From a virus, in IMG/VR virus record IMGVR_UViG_3300020474_000018, positions 1-54,612 of that record: a stretch of DNA of 54,612 nucleotides; one strand, given 5' to 3'. Below the pieces are notes generated by a model. It saw only the letters and a list, made by a program, of their open reading frames with translations. It was not told the origin of the DNA and did not search any database. How positions within the stretch are numbered: the stretch's first letter is position 1; each line of letters starts with the position of its first letter. Positions 1 through 7,973 of the stretch are shown one piece after another. The translations under genes were made by a program, and so were the position numbers.

Positions 1-1
1 C

Positions 2-142
2 GAGCAAGATAAGTTAAGAGAAGAACTAAAGACAACACTGGCAGAGCTTACTTATGCTAAGTTGGCCGAGATAGATGCCACAATGTCTGATAATGTTGAA
101 AAGGTTTTGGATAGTGTTCCAAATTACATTTTTGTGGGGTAA
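2..142 (+). CDS. Virion-region protein, C-terminal fragment
   Basis: The only open frame at the left edge runs from base 2 to a TAA at 140-142 and gives the last 46 residues of a gene that starts outside the window. The fragment is charged and helical (Glu/Lys/Leu rich) and ends in NYIFVG. It sits 5 bases before a neck-protein candidate, so it is probably another head or neck structural protein. Too little is visible to name it. Confidence 0.6.
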   Translation, partial: EQDKLREELKTTLAELTYAKLAEIDATMSDNVEKVLDSVPNYIFVG

Positions 143-147
143 TTTAG

Positions 148-636
148 ATGTCTGATGATAACAAATGGCAACAACCAAACCAGCCTCCACCACCACTTTT
201 CACTGGAAAGAAAGAAAAGGACCTTGTAAAGCAGGTCAACGATGAAATAATTGAGAGAGTGGTGGGGCAGACGATTGTCTACTATCCAGTCAGCTTGGAA
301 CACACTAATTTTCACCATATTTATGGAGAAGCAATAGATAAGAACTTCTTAAACCCAGTTCGTGTCTATGCCATGGTTAAATATGACTCTCAAAACACTA
401 CAACGACCCCACTTGGTGTAGATAGAATAGAAAAGATATCAGTCTTTTTTCACAAAAGAAGATTAACAGAAGATCAAGACCTTTTTGTTAGAGAGGGAGA
501 CTTTATACAATACGGAGAGCATTTTTATGAGATTTTGTCCCTAGTCGAGCCAAAATGGCTGTACGGACAAGTAGATTCAAAATTTGAAATCGGCGCAACG
601 TGCGTAAGAGCCAGAGAGGGACTGTTTAATGCCTAA
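148..636 (+). CDS. Neck protein, T4 gp14-like (tentative)
   Basis: This 162-aa protein has a Pro/Gln-rich N-terminus (PNQPPPP) and then a compact beta-rich body. The segments HIYGEAIDKNF (about residues 57-67) and REGDFIQYGEHFYEI (about 113-127) resemble the YGE and EGDxxxY...YEI segments I associate with gp14-type neck (head-completion) proteins of T4-like marine phages. Such proteins form part of the collar that joins head and tail. It overlaps the next gene, a gp15-like tail completion protein, by 8 bases, which fits a neck-then-tail-completion order. The match is by remembered pattern only. Another head-closure or connector protein is the main alternative. Confidence 0.5.
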   Translation: MSDDNKWQQPNQPPPPLFTGKKEKDLVKQVNDEIIERVVGQTIVYYPVSLEHTNFHHIYGEAIDKNFLNPVRVYAMVKYDSQNTTTTPLGVDRIEKISVFFHKRRLTEDQDLFVREGDFIQYGEHFYEILSLVEPKWLYGQVDSKFEIGATCVRAREGLFNA

Positions 637-1873
637 GGTACCAGTAGAAGATAGCTTGGTGAGGAAGGTACATTTTGAGCCTTCTACCGTTGAGACTATA
701 GACAAGTCTATGTTGAACTATTTGCAGGCTCTTGACCTTTTCTCCAACACAAACGAGGGCTGGAAAAAAGTTCCGGTAGTTTGGGGCAGCGCTGAGCGCT
801 CATTTCAGGCAAAAAATGATAAATCAATCAGGGATGCTCAAGGCATGCTGCGCTTACCAATCATAACACTAAGAAGAGTTTCGATGGTAAAAGATATGCA
901 AAGCAAAGGTGTATTTCAGGGTAATATCGCAGAAGAGAAAGATGAGCAGGGTGGCTCTATACCAGTCTCAAGAGTAATATATCAAGAAAAAACATCAAAA
1001 TTTGCTTCTGCTGATTCATTAAGATTACATAAACAGTTAAATTATCCTAGAGAAAATGCTAAAATTGTATACAGAACAATATCGGCACCGATGCCTGTAA
1101 ATGTTACCGTAATGTATGAAGTTACTATAAGGACTGAGTATCAACAACAAATGAACGAACTTATGTTGCCTTTTGTTACAAATCCTGGTACTATAAATTA
1201 TATTAGATTGTTCGAGGGCGAACATAGGTTTGAAGGCTTTATACAAGGCGAGTTTTCCAACAATGATAATGTTTCAGACTTTTCCGCAGACGAAAGAAAA
1301 TTTGAACTAAAGATACCTATAAAAGTGATTGCTTATCTTGTAGGTCAGAAGGACAACAGAGATAAACCTCACTATTCAATTAGAGAGAATGCAGTGGAAG
1401 TAAAGATACCAAGAGAAAGAATCTCGTTAAACGAAGTTCCAGAGCATGAATTCGGTGCTTATTACGGTTTAGCAGGTTTAAATAATTTGGACAAATTTAT
1501 CGTACCAGGTTTTCCAGAACCATTTGTTTTTTCTAATGTACCGGCAGTTGGAGCCAAGTCTTCTGGAGCAACTACAACTGGAGACTCTTCCACTTCCGGA
1601 AACATTGTAACATCAGAAAACTTTAGCGAAACTTTATCTAACAACATGGTTATAAGAGAACAATTAAAGGATGGAGGAACTACACCATCGAACAGAACAC
1701 AATTCACTATTACAGCAGCCACTGTGAGAGCAAATACTGAGTCTTTATATGTTAATGGTATATTGCAAGCTGTCGGCGCTGACAATGATTACACAATAAG
1801 TGGAAATACTATCACTTTTACCTACAATATAGAGGATGAAGACTCTATTTATGTAACATACATTAAATCATAG
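629..1873 (+). CDS. Tail completion / sheath stabiliser protein, T4 gp15-like, with extra C-terminal domain
   Basis: The 414-aa protein has two gp15/gp3-type segments: a VPVVWGSAERSF block near residues 48-60 (the family has a VPV.YG...R segment) and YEVTIRTEYQQQMNELMLPF near 163-182, where the family has a strand followed by the helix that pairs subunits. In T4, gp15 caps the tail and holds the last sheath ring. A Ser/Thr/Gly linker (about 305-325) leads to a C-terminal extension ending LYVNGILQAV...DSIYVTYIKS. That extension is absent from T4 gp15 and resembles the C-terminus of the adhesin at 2662. The start overlaps the neck gene. Confidence 0.7.
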   Translation: MPKVPVEDSLVRKVHFEPSTVETIDKSMLNYLQALDLFSNTNEGWKKVPVVWGSAERSFQAKNDKSIRDAQGMLRLPIITLRRVSMVKDMQSKGVFQGNIAEEKDEQGGSIPVSRVIYQEKTSKFASADSLRLHKQLNYPRENAKIVYRTISAPMPVNVTVMYEVTIRTEYQQQMNELMLPFVTNPGTINYIRLFEGEHRFEGFIQGEFSNNDNVSDFSADERKFELKIPIKVIAYLVGQKDNRDKPHYSIRENAVEVKIPRERISLNEVPEHEFGAYYGLAGLNNLDKFIVPGFPEPFVFSNVPAVGAKSSGATTTGDSSTSGNIVTSENFSETLSNNMVIREQLKDGGTTPSNRTQFTITAATVRANTESLYVNGILQAVGADNDYTISGNTITFTYNIEDEDSIYVTYIKS

Positions 1874-1902
1874 ACGTTTTACTATTAAGAAAGGAGTTAC
1901 AA

Positions 1903-2226
1903 ATGTCTGAAGAACAAAAACAAGAACAAGAGAAAAATGCACCAAGCACAGAAGAGATTATTGAGCTTGAATGGGAGGAGGTCGAAAATATATTTAATAT
2001 TAGAAATGCATGGCTAGATGCAGACTCTAGATTATCTTCCTTGTTGCTAAATCTAGAAAAGCAAAAGGTTGTCCTTCTTGCCCGCTCACAGGAACTTGAG
2101 GCCCTAATGTACGAAACGGGATCTAATTTGAGAGACCAAAAAGAAATTAGTGACGAAGTTACCTACGAACTCAAGTTACCATCCGCCCCCGGCGAAAAAG
2201 GCTACTTTGTCAGGAAAGATTCTTAG
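1903..2226 (+). CDS. Small acidic/coiled protein of the tail region, function unknown
   Basis: This is a 107-aa protein with a clear ribosome site (AAAGGAG) just upstream of its ATG. The first 30 residues are Glu-rich, and residues about 40-75 form a heptad-like helix (LSSLLLNLEKQKVVLLARSQELEAL). I do not recognise the family. Its place between tail-completion and adhesin genes, and its likely coiled coil, suggest a virion or assembly protein, but this is inference. Confidence 0.7.
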   Translation: MSEEQKQEQEKNAPSTEEIIELEWEEVENIFNIRNAWLDADSRLSSLLLNLEKQKVVLLARSQELEALMYETGSNLRDQKEISDEVTYELKLPSAPGEKGYFVRKDS

Positions 2227-2287
2227 TTTATAGCTGCAGCTTACTATTTACTTTTGCATGATAAGTTAAAAAACCGGGGAGAGAATT

Positions 2288-2500
2288 ATGTACACAACAA
2301 GTGACATAGGTATTGCAGCATATCTTCAATTAAGAAAATTTAAACTAGTCGAGTGTAGAAGACTAGAAACTGGAAAGTTTCATTTTGCTTTTGAAGATCC
2401 AAATAGCCAATGTGCTGTTGTTGCGCTAGAATTTTTAGATTCAGACTTTTGTAAATTTGATAACAATGTAAGAAACTTAAAGAAAATTCTATTCTCTTGA
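2288..2500 (+). CDS. DUF5659-like small protein
   Basis: The 70-aa protein begins YTTSDIGIAAYL and has FHFAFEDP and a closing NLKKIL segment. This matches the layout I know for DUF5659 (a TSD..LAAYL start, an F.FED strand, then a LK.L helix), a small domain common in phages with no known role. It follows a GGGGAGAG ribosome site and an ACTATTTA element 38 bases upstream. A 161-base A/T-rich gap follows it. Confidence 0.65.
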   Translation: MYTTSDIGIAAYLQLRKFKLVECRRLETGKFHFAFEDPNSQCAVVALEFLDSDFCKFDNNVRNLKKILFS

Positions 2501-2661
2501 CCTAATCAAAAACTAATTATAAGCAGACGTTCGTTAGCTTCATTAAAATAACATTTCCTCACATTCTATAACATCCCATATCCTTCTATTTTATAAAATA
2601 ATATTATTTTTTATCCAATAAAATTTATTTTTGTGAAATTCATATATAGGAGGAAAAATAT
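2501..2661 (+). other. A/T-rich leader upstream of the adhesin gene
   Basis: No gene is visible in this 161-base gap. It holds an A/T-only inverted repeat around 2596-2612 (AAATAATATTATTT followed by T residues), which could be a weak terminator for the gene before it, and the 13-mer TAAAATAACATTT at 2544-2556, which recurs at 7934-7946 before the sheath gene. The AGGAGG ribosome site at 2648-2653 belongs to the adhesin. Confidence 0.4.
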
Positions 2662-5600
2662 ATGTCTCAATTATATTTGACTGGTGCATTAGCAAGTGCT
2701 GCTTCAGCATCAGTCGTACAGCAGATAAACGGACAGACAACTGGGCATGATAATGCAGATACATTCTATGAAAACTTGTCTCTTGGTTTATCTCCTTCGG
2801 CAGAATATATGTTGGCAACCACGCTGTATGGAACTGGAGCTTTTGATGGCTACGGAGCACCATACCAGCCAGCGCTTTTGGTGTATCAATCATCATCAGC
2901 TTCAGGTTATGGAATTGTAGAAGAAATACACTTAAAAGGCTATTACGATCTTGATAATGGCAACATAAGGTATGACGCCGGCAAAAACCTGACGGCTGCA
3001 CAATTTATTTCCAACACTGAGATTCTGCACGCCGGTGGACAATTAGACCTTGACAATACAGGTCAAGGTGGCACCGAGGCGACCCAAGGATACTTTATGC
3101 AAATTACCGGTTCTGGTAATAGCTGGGGTATTCACAATTATTTGACAGGGAATACCTCGCATACCACCACAGCTCAATCTCGTGGTGTAAATGGTAGTCA
3201 AGCAAATGTAATCGGTCGATTTGGTGTTCAAAGTGGGGGCACACAGATCAAGACAAATAACAGATTCGGCAGCGCTGCACCCACGCGCGCCGCAAGCTTT
3301 TTTGGGTTCATGGACTCGAACGGTGCACCTGAAAACGTGGTAACTTGTTTTCAGTCTTCTTCTGGAGACGGATGGACCTTTCATTCTCAGTTTGGTCCGG
3401 CTGACTTAACAGCACCAGGCGGCAGCGCATTCGGCAACGTCAGCTCACTTTACGTGAAGGATGTTGCTTGGATTTCTGAAACTGAAATGGTAATTATCTA
3501 TCATCACTATGCAACTTCTAATGCCAAATCTCACAGATTAGTTTTAGAATATGTAGACGATGAATGGAGAGTTACTACAACAGGTATTACTATTAACAAC
3601 AACACATATTATCGCCATGAGTTGTCAAACGCCATGGAAAATGAAATACTTCATGGTAGAAGCGGCCACCGTTTCGTAGAGTATGATGATGTCAACGAAA
3701 AAGTCTGGGTTTGGTACACACAGGCCAATGATGTCAATGTGGAACAATATGCATCCGGATCTGGATGGTTGCAAAAGTTCTACCCTACTGGTAACAACAA
3801 TCAATCTCACAGTCCAGATTCAAAGGAGGATTTTGATTATGCCCCTGGTCCTAGCGGTGATGGCCACACTAGAGAGTACGCTTGGGCAAGCTTGAAAAAC
3901 TCCCAAATGTGGGTAGATAGCAATGGAAATATGAGTGCTATCTCTTTATTTGGACCGAGCAGCGACTCGTACCTAAATGACCACTTGTCATCTCTTGTTT
4001 ATGCTGAGTCTGGATCTTCTGGCTTTAATCACTCACTATCAGTGAATAATCCACTTGTGATTCGTTCAGATCAAGTCTTAAATGCAGATACACTATTGTC
4101 TGGCGCTCTGAGCACTCCAGCTGGCGGCATTCCGGTAGCTCAACAATACCCGGGTGGCTTAAATTCGGACGGTGGTGGCCATCAATTTGCATGGAACTCG
4201 TTGTATGGTGGTGATGGTAATACACTAATATACAAAGAAGGTGCTTCTTCGGGTCAAACACCCGGTCGATTGGCAGTTGTTGATCTAAATGCGTTTCCAG
4301 CATCAAATCCAAGTCTTGACGACTCGGTTTCAGAGACTGTTGGCTCATCAGGTGGCACTGTAAGAGCGGGTGGAACTCAAAACTCACCTAAAGTTACAGT
4401 AACAATCCCAGAGAATGCGCTTGGCGCAAATACTTCAATTACTGCAAATGTTGAAGAAAGTAATAATCAGGGCTTGTATGCAATCGATGCCGGTGGTGAT
4501 GAAGCACTGTCTCCGTTGATTAGGTTAACACCACATGGACAAATTTTCAGTTCACCAGTTACAATTTCGTTTAGTTTAGAAGGGTCAGCAGCGGGCACAT
4601 GCCCATCAAATCTACAAATTTGGAAAAGAAACACTGAGACTTCGTCTTGGTATTTATTACCTAGTAATTTGTACAGTTGTTCAAGTGGTACTATTACCGT
4701 TACAACAACTAGATTTAGCGATATGTTAGCAATAGGAGGAAAAAACATGGCTAGAACTAAATTAAATAATATTCAGATCGCCAGATTGGAAGATTCCAAT
4801 ATGGTATTGGCTGAATCACTTAACATTACAGGGTCTGGAGAAAGTTATATTTTAACAACACAAATCCAAGACGACTCTGCTTTTATTATTCAAAGCGGCG
4901 GTTTCGCCGCCCCAGTTTCCGCTTCTGCATTGGCAACATATTTTGCTAGTGAGACAGGCGTAAACATTACAGAGAAGAGTGACAACACTGACTACAGAAT
5001 TGTGTTTGTGGACTCTTCTGACAACACACAGACAGCGCTTCTCGCTGATAGTGATGCTGCACATCTTAAGTACAACCCGAGCAGTAACACTTTAACAGTT
5101 GCTGGGACAGTATCTGGTGGCACGCTCACTGACGGTACCGCTACCATTACTGGTGGTGCAATAGCAGCAGTGACAACCGTTTCGGGGTCTGGTCAATTTT
5201 CGATGTCCCACATCGATCTCGACGGAACTCTTAACGCCGGCGGCAAGGTCACCGTAGTCGGTGTCTCTGATCTAGACGGCGGAATTGACGTCAACGGTTC
5301 AAAGTTCACTGTAAGCACCGCTGGTGCAGTCGTAGCTGACAGTACCGTCTCTGGTGCCGCAGGTACCTTTGACGCCCTTGCTGGTACTTCACTCGCATTA
5401 CAGTCGGGTGGTATAACTGCTGCTGGTGCAATCGCCGGTGCAACTACCATAGCGGCCTCTAGTAATGCTACGATAGAAGGTATCGTTTCTGGTGCAGCCG
5501 GTACCTTTGATGCGCTAGGTGGTACATCACTTGCATTGCAGAATGGTGGTATCACGAACGCTGGTGCAATCGCTGGTGCAACAACCATCGACGCATCAGG

Positions 5601-7842
5601 AGACCTAACAGTTGGCTCCATCACGAATGCAGAATTTACTGTTGATGCAAGTGGTAACACTGATATCGATGGTACTTTGAATGTTGAAGGTGTACCAACT
5701 TTCCAAGCTGGAGCAGTCTTCTCTGCTGGCATCACAACAGCCAATGCAATCGCTGGTGCAACAACCATCTCAGGTTCGGGTGTCATTTCAGGTCTCAGCT
5801 TAGACATCGAAAAAGGCGCAGACTTTAACAACGGTGGCTTGACCAACGCTGGTATCATTTCAGGTGTATCCCAGTTAACAGCTTCGCATGCAAGAGTTAC
5901 AAACCTTGACGTTGTTACAATCAACTCAATAACACAGACAGAAACAACACTTGAAGTGTCTGATAAGCTTATTGTTTCATCACTTTCAGGATCAGCTTCT
6001 GATTCAGATGGTGGTGGTTTACAAATCGGTGGTGGCGCGAATTCAACGGGCCATGCTTCTGTGTTATGGTCTGATGGCGACGATGCTCTCGATTTGAATA
6101 TTGGTAGCTCAACTGTTGCACTCGTCAAAGCTGCAGGCTTTGAAGTAGCAGGTACAGTTTCAGGTTCAGGTCAATTGACAGCACACAATATTTCAGCAGG
6201 CCAAGGAGCCCTGACCGTTTCGCAGCTTGGTATTGTATCTGGTTCGACTTTCTTTGACATGGTTAAAGATAAGCTTCGTATTGATGGCCAGGCAGTTACA
6301 ACAACAGCTGCAGAGCTTAACAAATTAGATGGTGTTACAGCAACAACAACAGAACTTAACTATGTTGATGTCACCACTATTGGTACCGTCGACGCCTCAA
6401 AGGCAGTTGTAGTAAATTCAGATAAGGATGTTACAGGTTTTAGATCCTTAACAGCTTCTGCGAACATTGTTGCCAATGCTTTCTTTGGTGATGGTTCTGG
6501 TCTTTCTGGTGTAGGTGCTCAGGTCGCTGCTACAGACGACTCAACACCTTCTGGCGCAGCAACGCTTCCACTGGTTTTCACCTCTGGTGCAGCTTCGGCA
6601 GCGAACTTATTTGTGGATCCAGGTGAACTTTCATTCAATCCTGGAACGAATGCTCTTTACGTAACAGGTGCACTAACAGCAGGTGGTGCTATAGCAGCTG
6701 AAGGTAATATTTCAACTTCTGGATCCGTTACAGCGGGCAGTGGTGTTGCTGCTAATGGAGCAATATCTGCAGCAACAACTGTTTCTGGCTCTGGTACATT
6801 TTCGATGTCTCACATTGATCTGGATGGAACTCTCAACGCTGGTGGCAAAGTCACTGTAGTTGGTGTTTCTGATCTAGACGGCGGTATTGACGTTAATGGA
6901 TCGAAGTTCACTGTAAGCACCGCTGGTGCGGTCGTAGCTGATAGTACCGTTTCTGGTGCAGCAGGTACCTTTGACGCACTAGCAGGTACATCTCTCGCCC
7001 TTCAGAACGGTGGTATTACAGCTGCAGGTGCCATAGCAGGCGCAACAACCATCGATGCATCTGGCGACTTGACCGTTGGTTCCATCACAAACGCTGAGTT
7101 CACCGTTGATGCAAGTGGTAACACTGACATTGATGGTACTCTAAATGTTGAGGGTGTGCCAACTTTCCAAGCTGGAGCAGTATTCTCTGCTGGAGTTACA
7201 ACTGCAAATGCGATCGCTGGAGCAACAACCATATCAGGTTCAGGGCAGTTGACTGTTCATAACATTTCAGCTGGCCAAGGCGCCGCGACGATTACCCAGA
7301 CTGGTATCGTGTCGAGTTCAACGTTCTTCGATGCGATCAAGGATAAATTGAGAATCGACGGCCAAGCAGTCACAACGACAGCAGCGGAACTTAACATCGT
7401 TGACGGCAACACATCAGCTGCATCGGTTACGCTTGTTAACACTGACGGCGTTGTTGTGAACGATGGAGGTACCATGAAGCAGGCACTTGTAAGTGATTTT
7501 GCGACATACTTAGCGTCTGATGGTTTAACAATTTCTTCAAACAAGATCGTAATTGATTATGTTGAAGATATTGCAACCAAATATCAGAGAGGTTCAATCC
7601 TGACAGCGAACGGACTAACAGCTTCACTGTCTCAAACCCCATTGGATGATTCACTTCAAGTGTATCTCAATGGTATGTTGCTTGTACAGTCCGGGTCTGC
7701 AGAGATAAGCTCCTCTGCCGGTGGCATCGAGGCAATCTTTGACTACAAGTATGTCGATGCCGGTGGTTCGGACCAAACAGTCATCTTTGCCCAGGCTCTC
7801 GATGACGACGATGTTATCCAACTCAAGTACATCAAGAAATAA
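2662..7842 (+). CDS. Giant repetitive virion adhesin / tail-fibre-like protein, apparently two fused genes
   Basis: A single 1726-aa frame. Residues 1 to about 550 are a Ser/Gly/Asn/aromatic-rich beta region with WxxxD-type repeats (possibly a propeller). Residues about 555-690 look like a ZU5 domain (GGTVRAGG, VTIPENALG, LTPHGQIF, PVTISF). At residue 696 a second protein seems to begin (MARTKLNN) behind an in-frame AGGAGG (4734-4739), 7 bases from ATG 4747. Residues about 830-1540 are long Gly/Ala/Thr-rich repeats (AGAIAGATTI, VSGAAGTFDALAGTSLAL, DASGNTDIDGTLNVEG), probably beta-helical or fibre-like. The last 70 residues form a domain shared with the 629 gene. A host-binding or tail-fibre role is inferred from repeat structure and location. 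Confidence 0.75.
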   Translation: MSQLYLTGALASAASASVVQQINGQTTGHDNADTFYENLSLGLSPSAEYMLATTLYGTGAFDGYGAPYQPALLVYQSSSASGYGIVEEIHLKGYYDLDNGNIRYDAGKNLTAAQFISNTEILHAGGQLDLDNTGQGGTEATQGYFMQITGSGNSWGIHNYLTGNTSHTTTAQSRGVNGSQANVIGRFGVQSGGTQIKTNNRFGSAAPTRAASFFGFMDSNGAPENVVTCFQSSSGDGWTFHSQFGPADLTAPGGSAFGNVSSLYVKDVAWISETEMVIIYHHYATSNAKSHRLVLEYVDDEWRVTTTGITINNNTYYRHELSNAMENEILHGRSGHRFVEYDDVNEKVWVWYTQANDVNVEQYASGSGWLQKFYPTGNNNQSHSPDSKEDFDYAPGPSGDGHTREYAWASLKNSQMWVDSNGNMSAISLFGPSSDSYLNDHLSSLVYAESGSSGFNHSLSVNNPLVIRSDQVLNADTLLSGALSTPAGGIPVAQQYPGGLNSDGGGHQFAWNSLYGGDGNTLIYKEGASSGQTPGRLAVVDLNAFPASNPSLDDSVSETVGSSGGTVRAGGTQNSPKVTVTIPENALGANTSITANVEESNNQGLYAIDAGGDEALSPLIRLTPHGQIFSSPVTISFSLEGSAAGTCPSNLQIWKRNTETSSWYLLPSNLYSCSSGTITVTTTRFSDMLAIGGKNMARTKLNNIQIARLEDSNMVLAESLNITGSGESYILTTQIQDDSAFIIQSGGFAAPVSASALATYFASETGVNITEKSDNTDYRIVFVDSSDNTQTALLADSDAAHLKYNPSSNTLTVAGTVSGGTLTDGTATITGGAIAAVTTVSGSGQFSMSHIDLDGTLNAGGKVTVVGVSDLDGGIDVNGSKFTVSTAGAVVADSTVSGAAGTFDALAGTSLALQSGGITAAGAIAGATTIAASSNATIEGIVSGAAGTFDALGGTSLALQNGGITNAGAIAGATTIDASGDLTVGSITNAEFTVDASGNTDIDGTLNVEGVPTFQAGAVFSAGITTANAIAGATTISGSGVISGLSLDIEKGADFNNGGLTNAGIISGVSQLTASHARVTNLDVVTINSITQTETTLEVSDKLIVSSLSGSASDSDGGGLQIGGGANSTGHASVLWSDGDDALDLNIGSSTVALVKAAGFEVAGTVSGSGQLTAHNISAGQGALTVSQLGIVSGSTFFDMVKDKLRIDGQAVTTTAAELNKLDGVTATTTELNYVDVTTIGTVDASKAVVVNSDKDVTGFRSLTASANIVANAFFGDGSGLSGVGAQVAATDDSTPSGAATLPLVFTSGAASAANLFVDPGELSFNPGTNALYVTGALTAGGAIAAEGNISTSGSVTAGSGVAANGAISAATTVSGSGTFSMSHIDLDGTLNAGGKVTVVGVSDLDGGIDVNGSKFTVSTAGAVVADSTVSGAAGTFDALAGTSLALQNGGITAAGAIAGATTIDASGDLTVGSITNAEFTVDASGNTDIDGTLNVEGVPTFQAGAVFSAGVTTANAIAGATTISGSGQLTVHNISAGQGAATITQTGIVSSSTFFDAIKDKLRIDGQAVTTTAAELNIVDGNTSAASVTLVNTDGVVVNDGGTMKQALVSDFATYLASDGLTISSNKIVIDYVEDIATKYQRGSILTANGLTASLSQTPLDDSLQVYLNGMLLVQSGSAEISSSAGGIEAIFDYKYVDAGGSDQTVIFAQALDDDDVIQLKYIKK
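4734..4749 (+). promoter_or_regulatory. Internal ribosome site and in-frame ATG inside the adhesin gene
   Basis: AGGAGG at 4734-4739 lies 7 bases before ATG 4747, in the reading frame of the large adhesin. It is nearly the same as the start signal of the full gene (AGGAGG at 2648-2653, 8 bases before ATG 2662). A 1031-aa product could start here in addition to the full-length protein. Confidence 0.6.
5179..5460 (+). repeat. Adhesin internal repeat, copy 1
   Basis: This stretch encodes VSGSGQFSMSHIDLDG through AGAIAGATTIAAS. Its protein is nearly the same as that of 6781-7060, but many third-codon positions differ (for example atc/att, gac/gat and ggc/ggt choices). That pattern points to an old duplication kept by selection on the protein. 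Confidence 0.8.
6781..7060 (+). repeat. Adhesin internal repeat, copy 2
   Basis: Second copy of the unit at 5179-5460 (VSGSGTFSMSHIDLDG through AGAIAGATTIDAS). It is followed by a DLTVGSITNAEF...NAIAGATTISGSG unit at about 7061-7245, whose partner lies at about 5593-5778. Copy 1 has one additional SGAAGTFDAL unit inserted between the two blocks. Confidence 0.8.
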
Positions 7843-7866
7843 TAACCTCACCTAACAATCCCACCC

Positions 7867-7896
7867 AGCCCGGTTTTCACCGGGCTTTTCTTTTTC
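7867..7896 (+). terminator. Rho-independent terminator after the adhesin gene
   Basis: An 8-bp stem AGCCCGGT / ACCGGGCT (7867-7874 and 7879-7886) with a TTTC loop is followed by a run rich in T (7887-7896). It closes the adhesin transcript. Confidence 0.9.
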
Positions 7897-7930
7897 TTGA
7901 TGCCGTTGCTAGAAAGAAAAACTATTTATT

Positions 7931-7950
7931 AAGTAAAATAACATTTACTT
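7931..7950 (+). promoter_or_regulatory. Inverted repeat in the tail sheath leader
   Basis: AAGTAAA (7931-7937) and TTTACTT (7944-7950) are perfect inverted copies around a 6-base centre. The element lies 23 bases before the sheath ATG and just after an ACTATTTA element (7921-7928). It could be an operator or an mRNA hairpin. No binding protein can be assigned. Confidence 0.45.
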
Positions 7951-7973
7951 TCGTTGTTTAAGGAGATAATAGT

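Noticed and set aside
5193-6128. A 311-aa open frame on the minus strand inside the adhesin gene
   Set aside because: It mirrors the repeat codons of the adhesin (Gly/Ala/Thr rich gives Pro/Ala/Val rich antisense), has no ribosome site, and copies with the repeat at 7002-7232.
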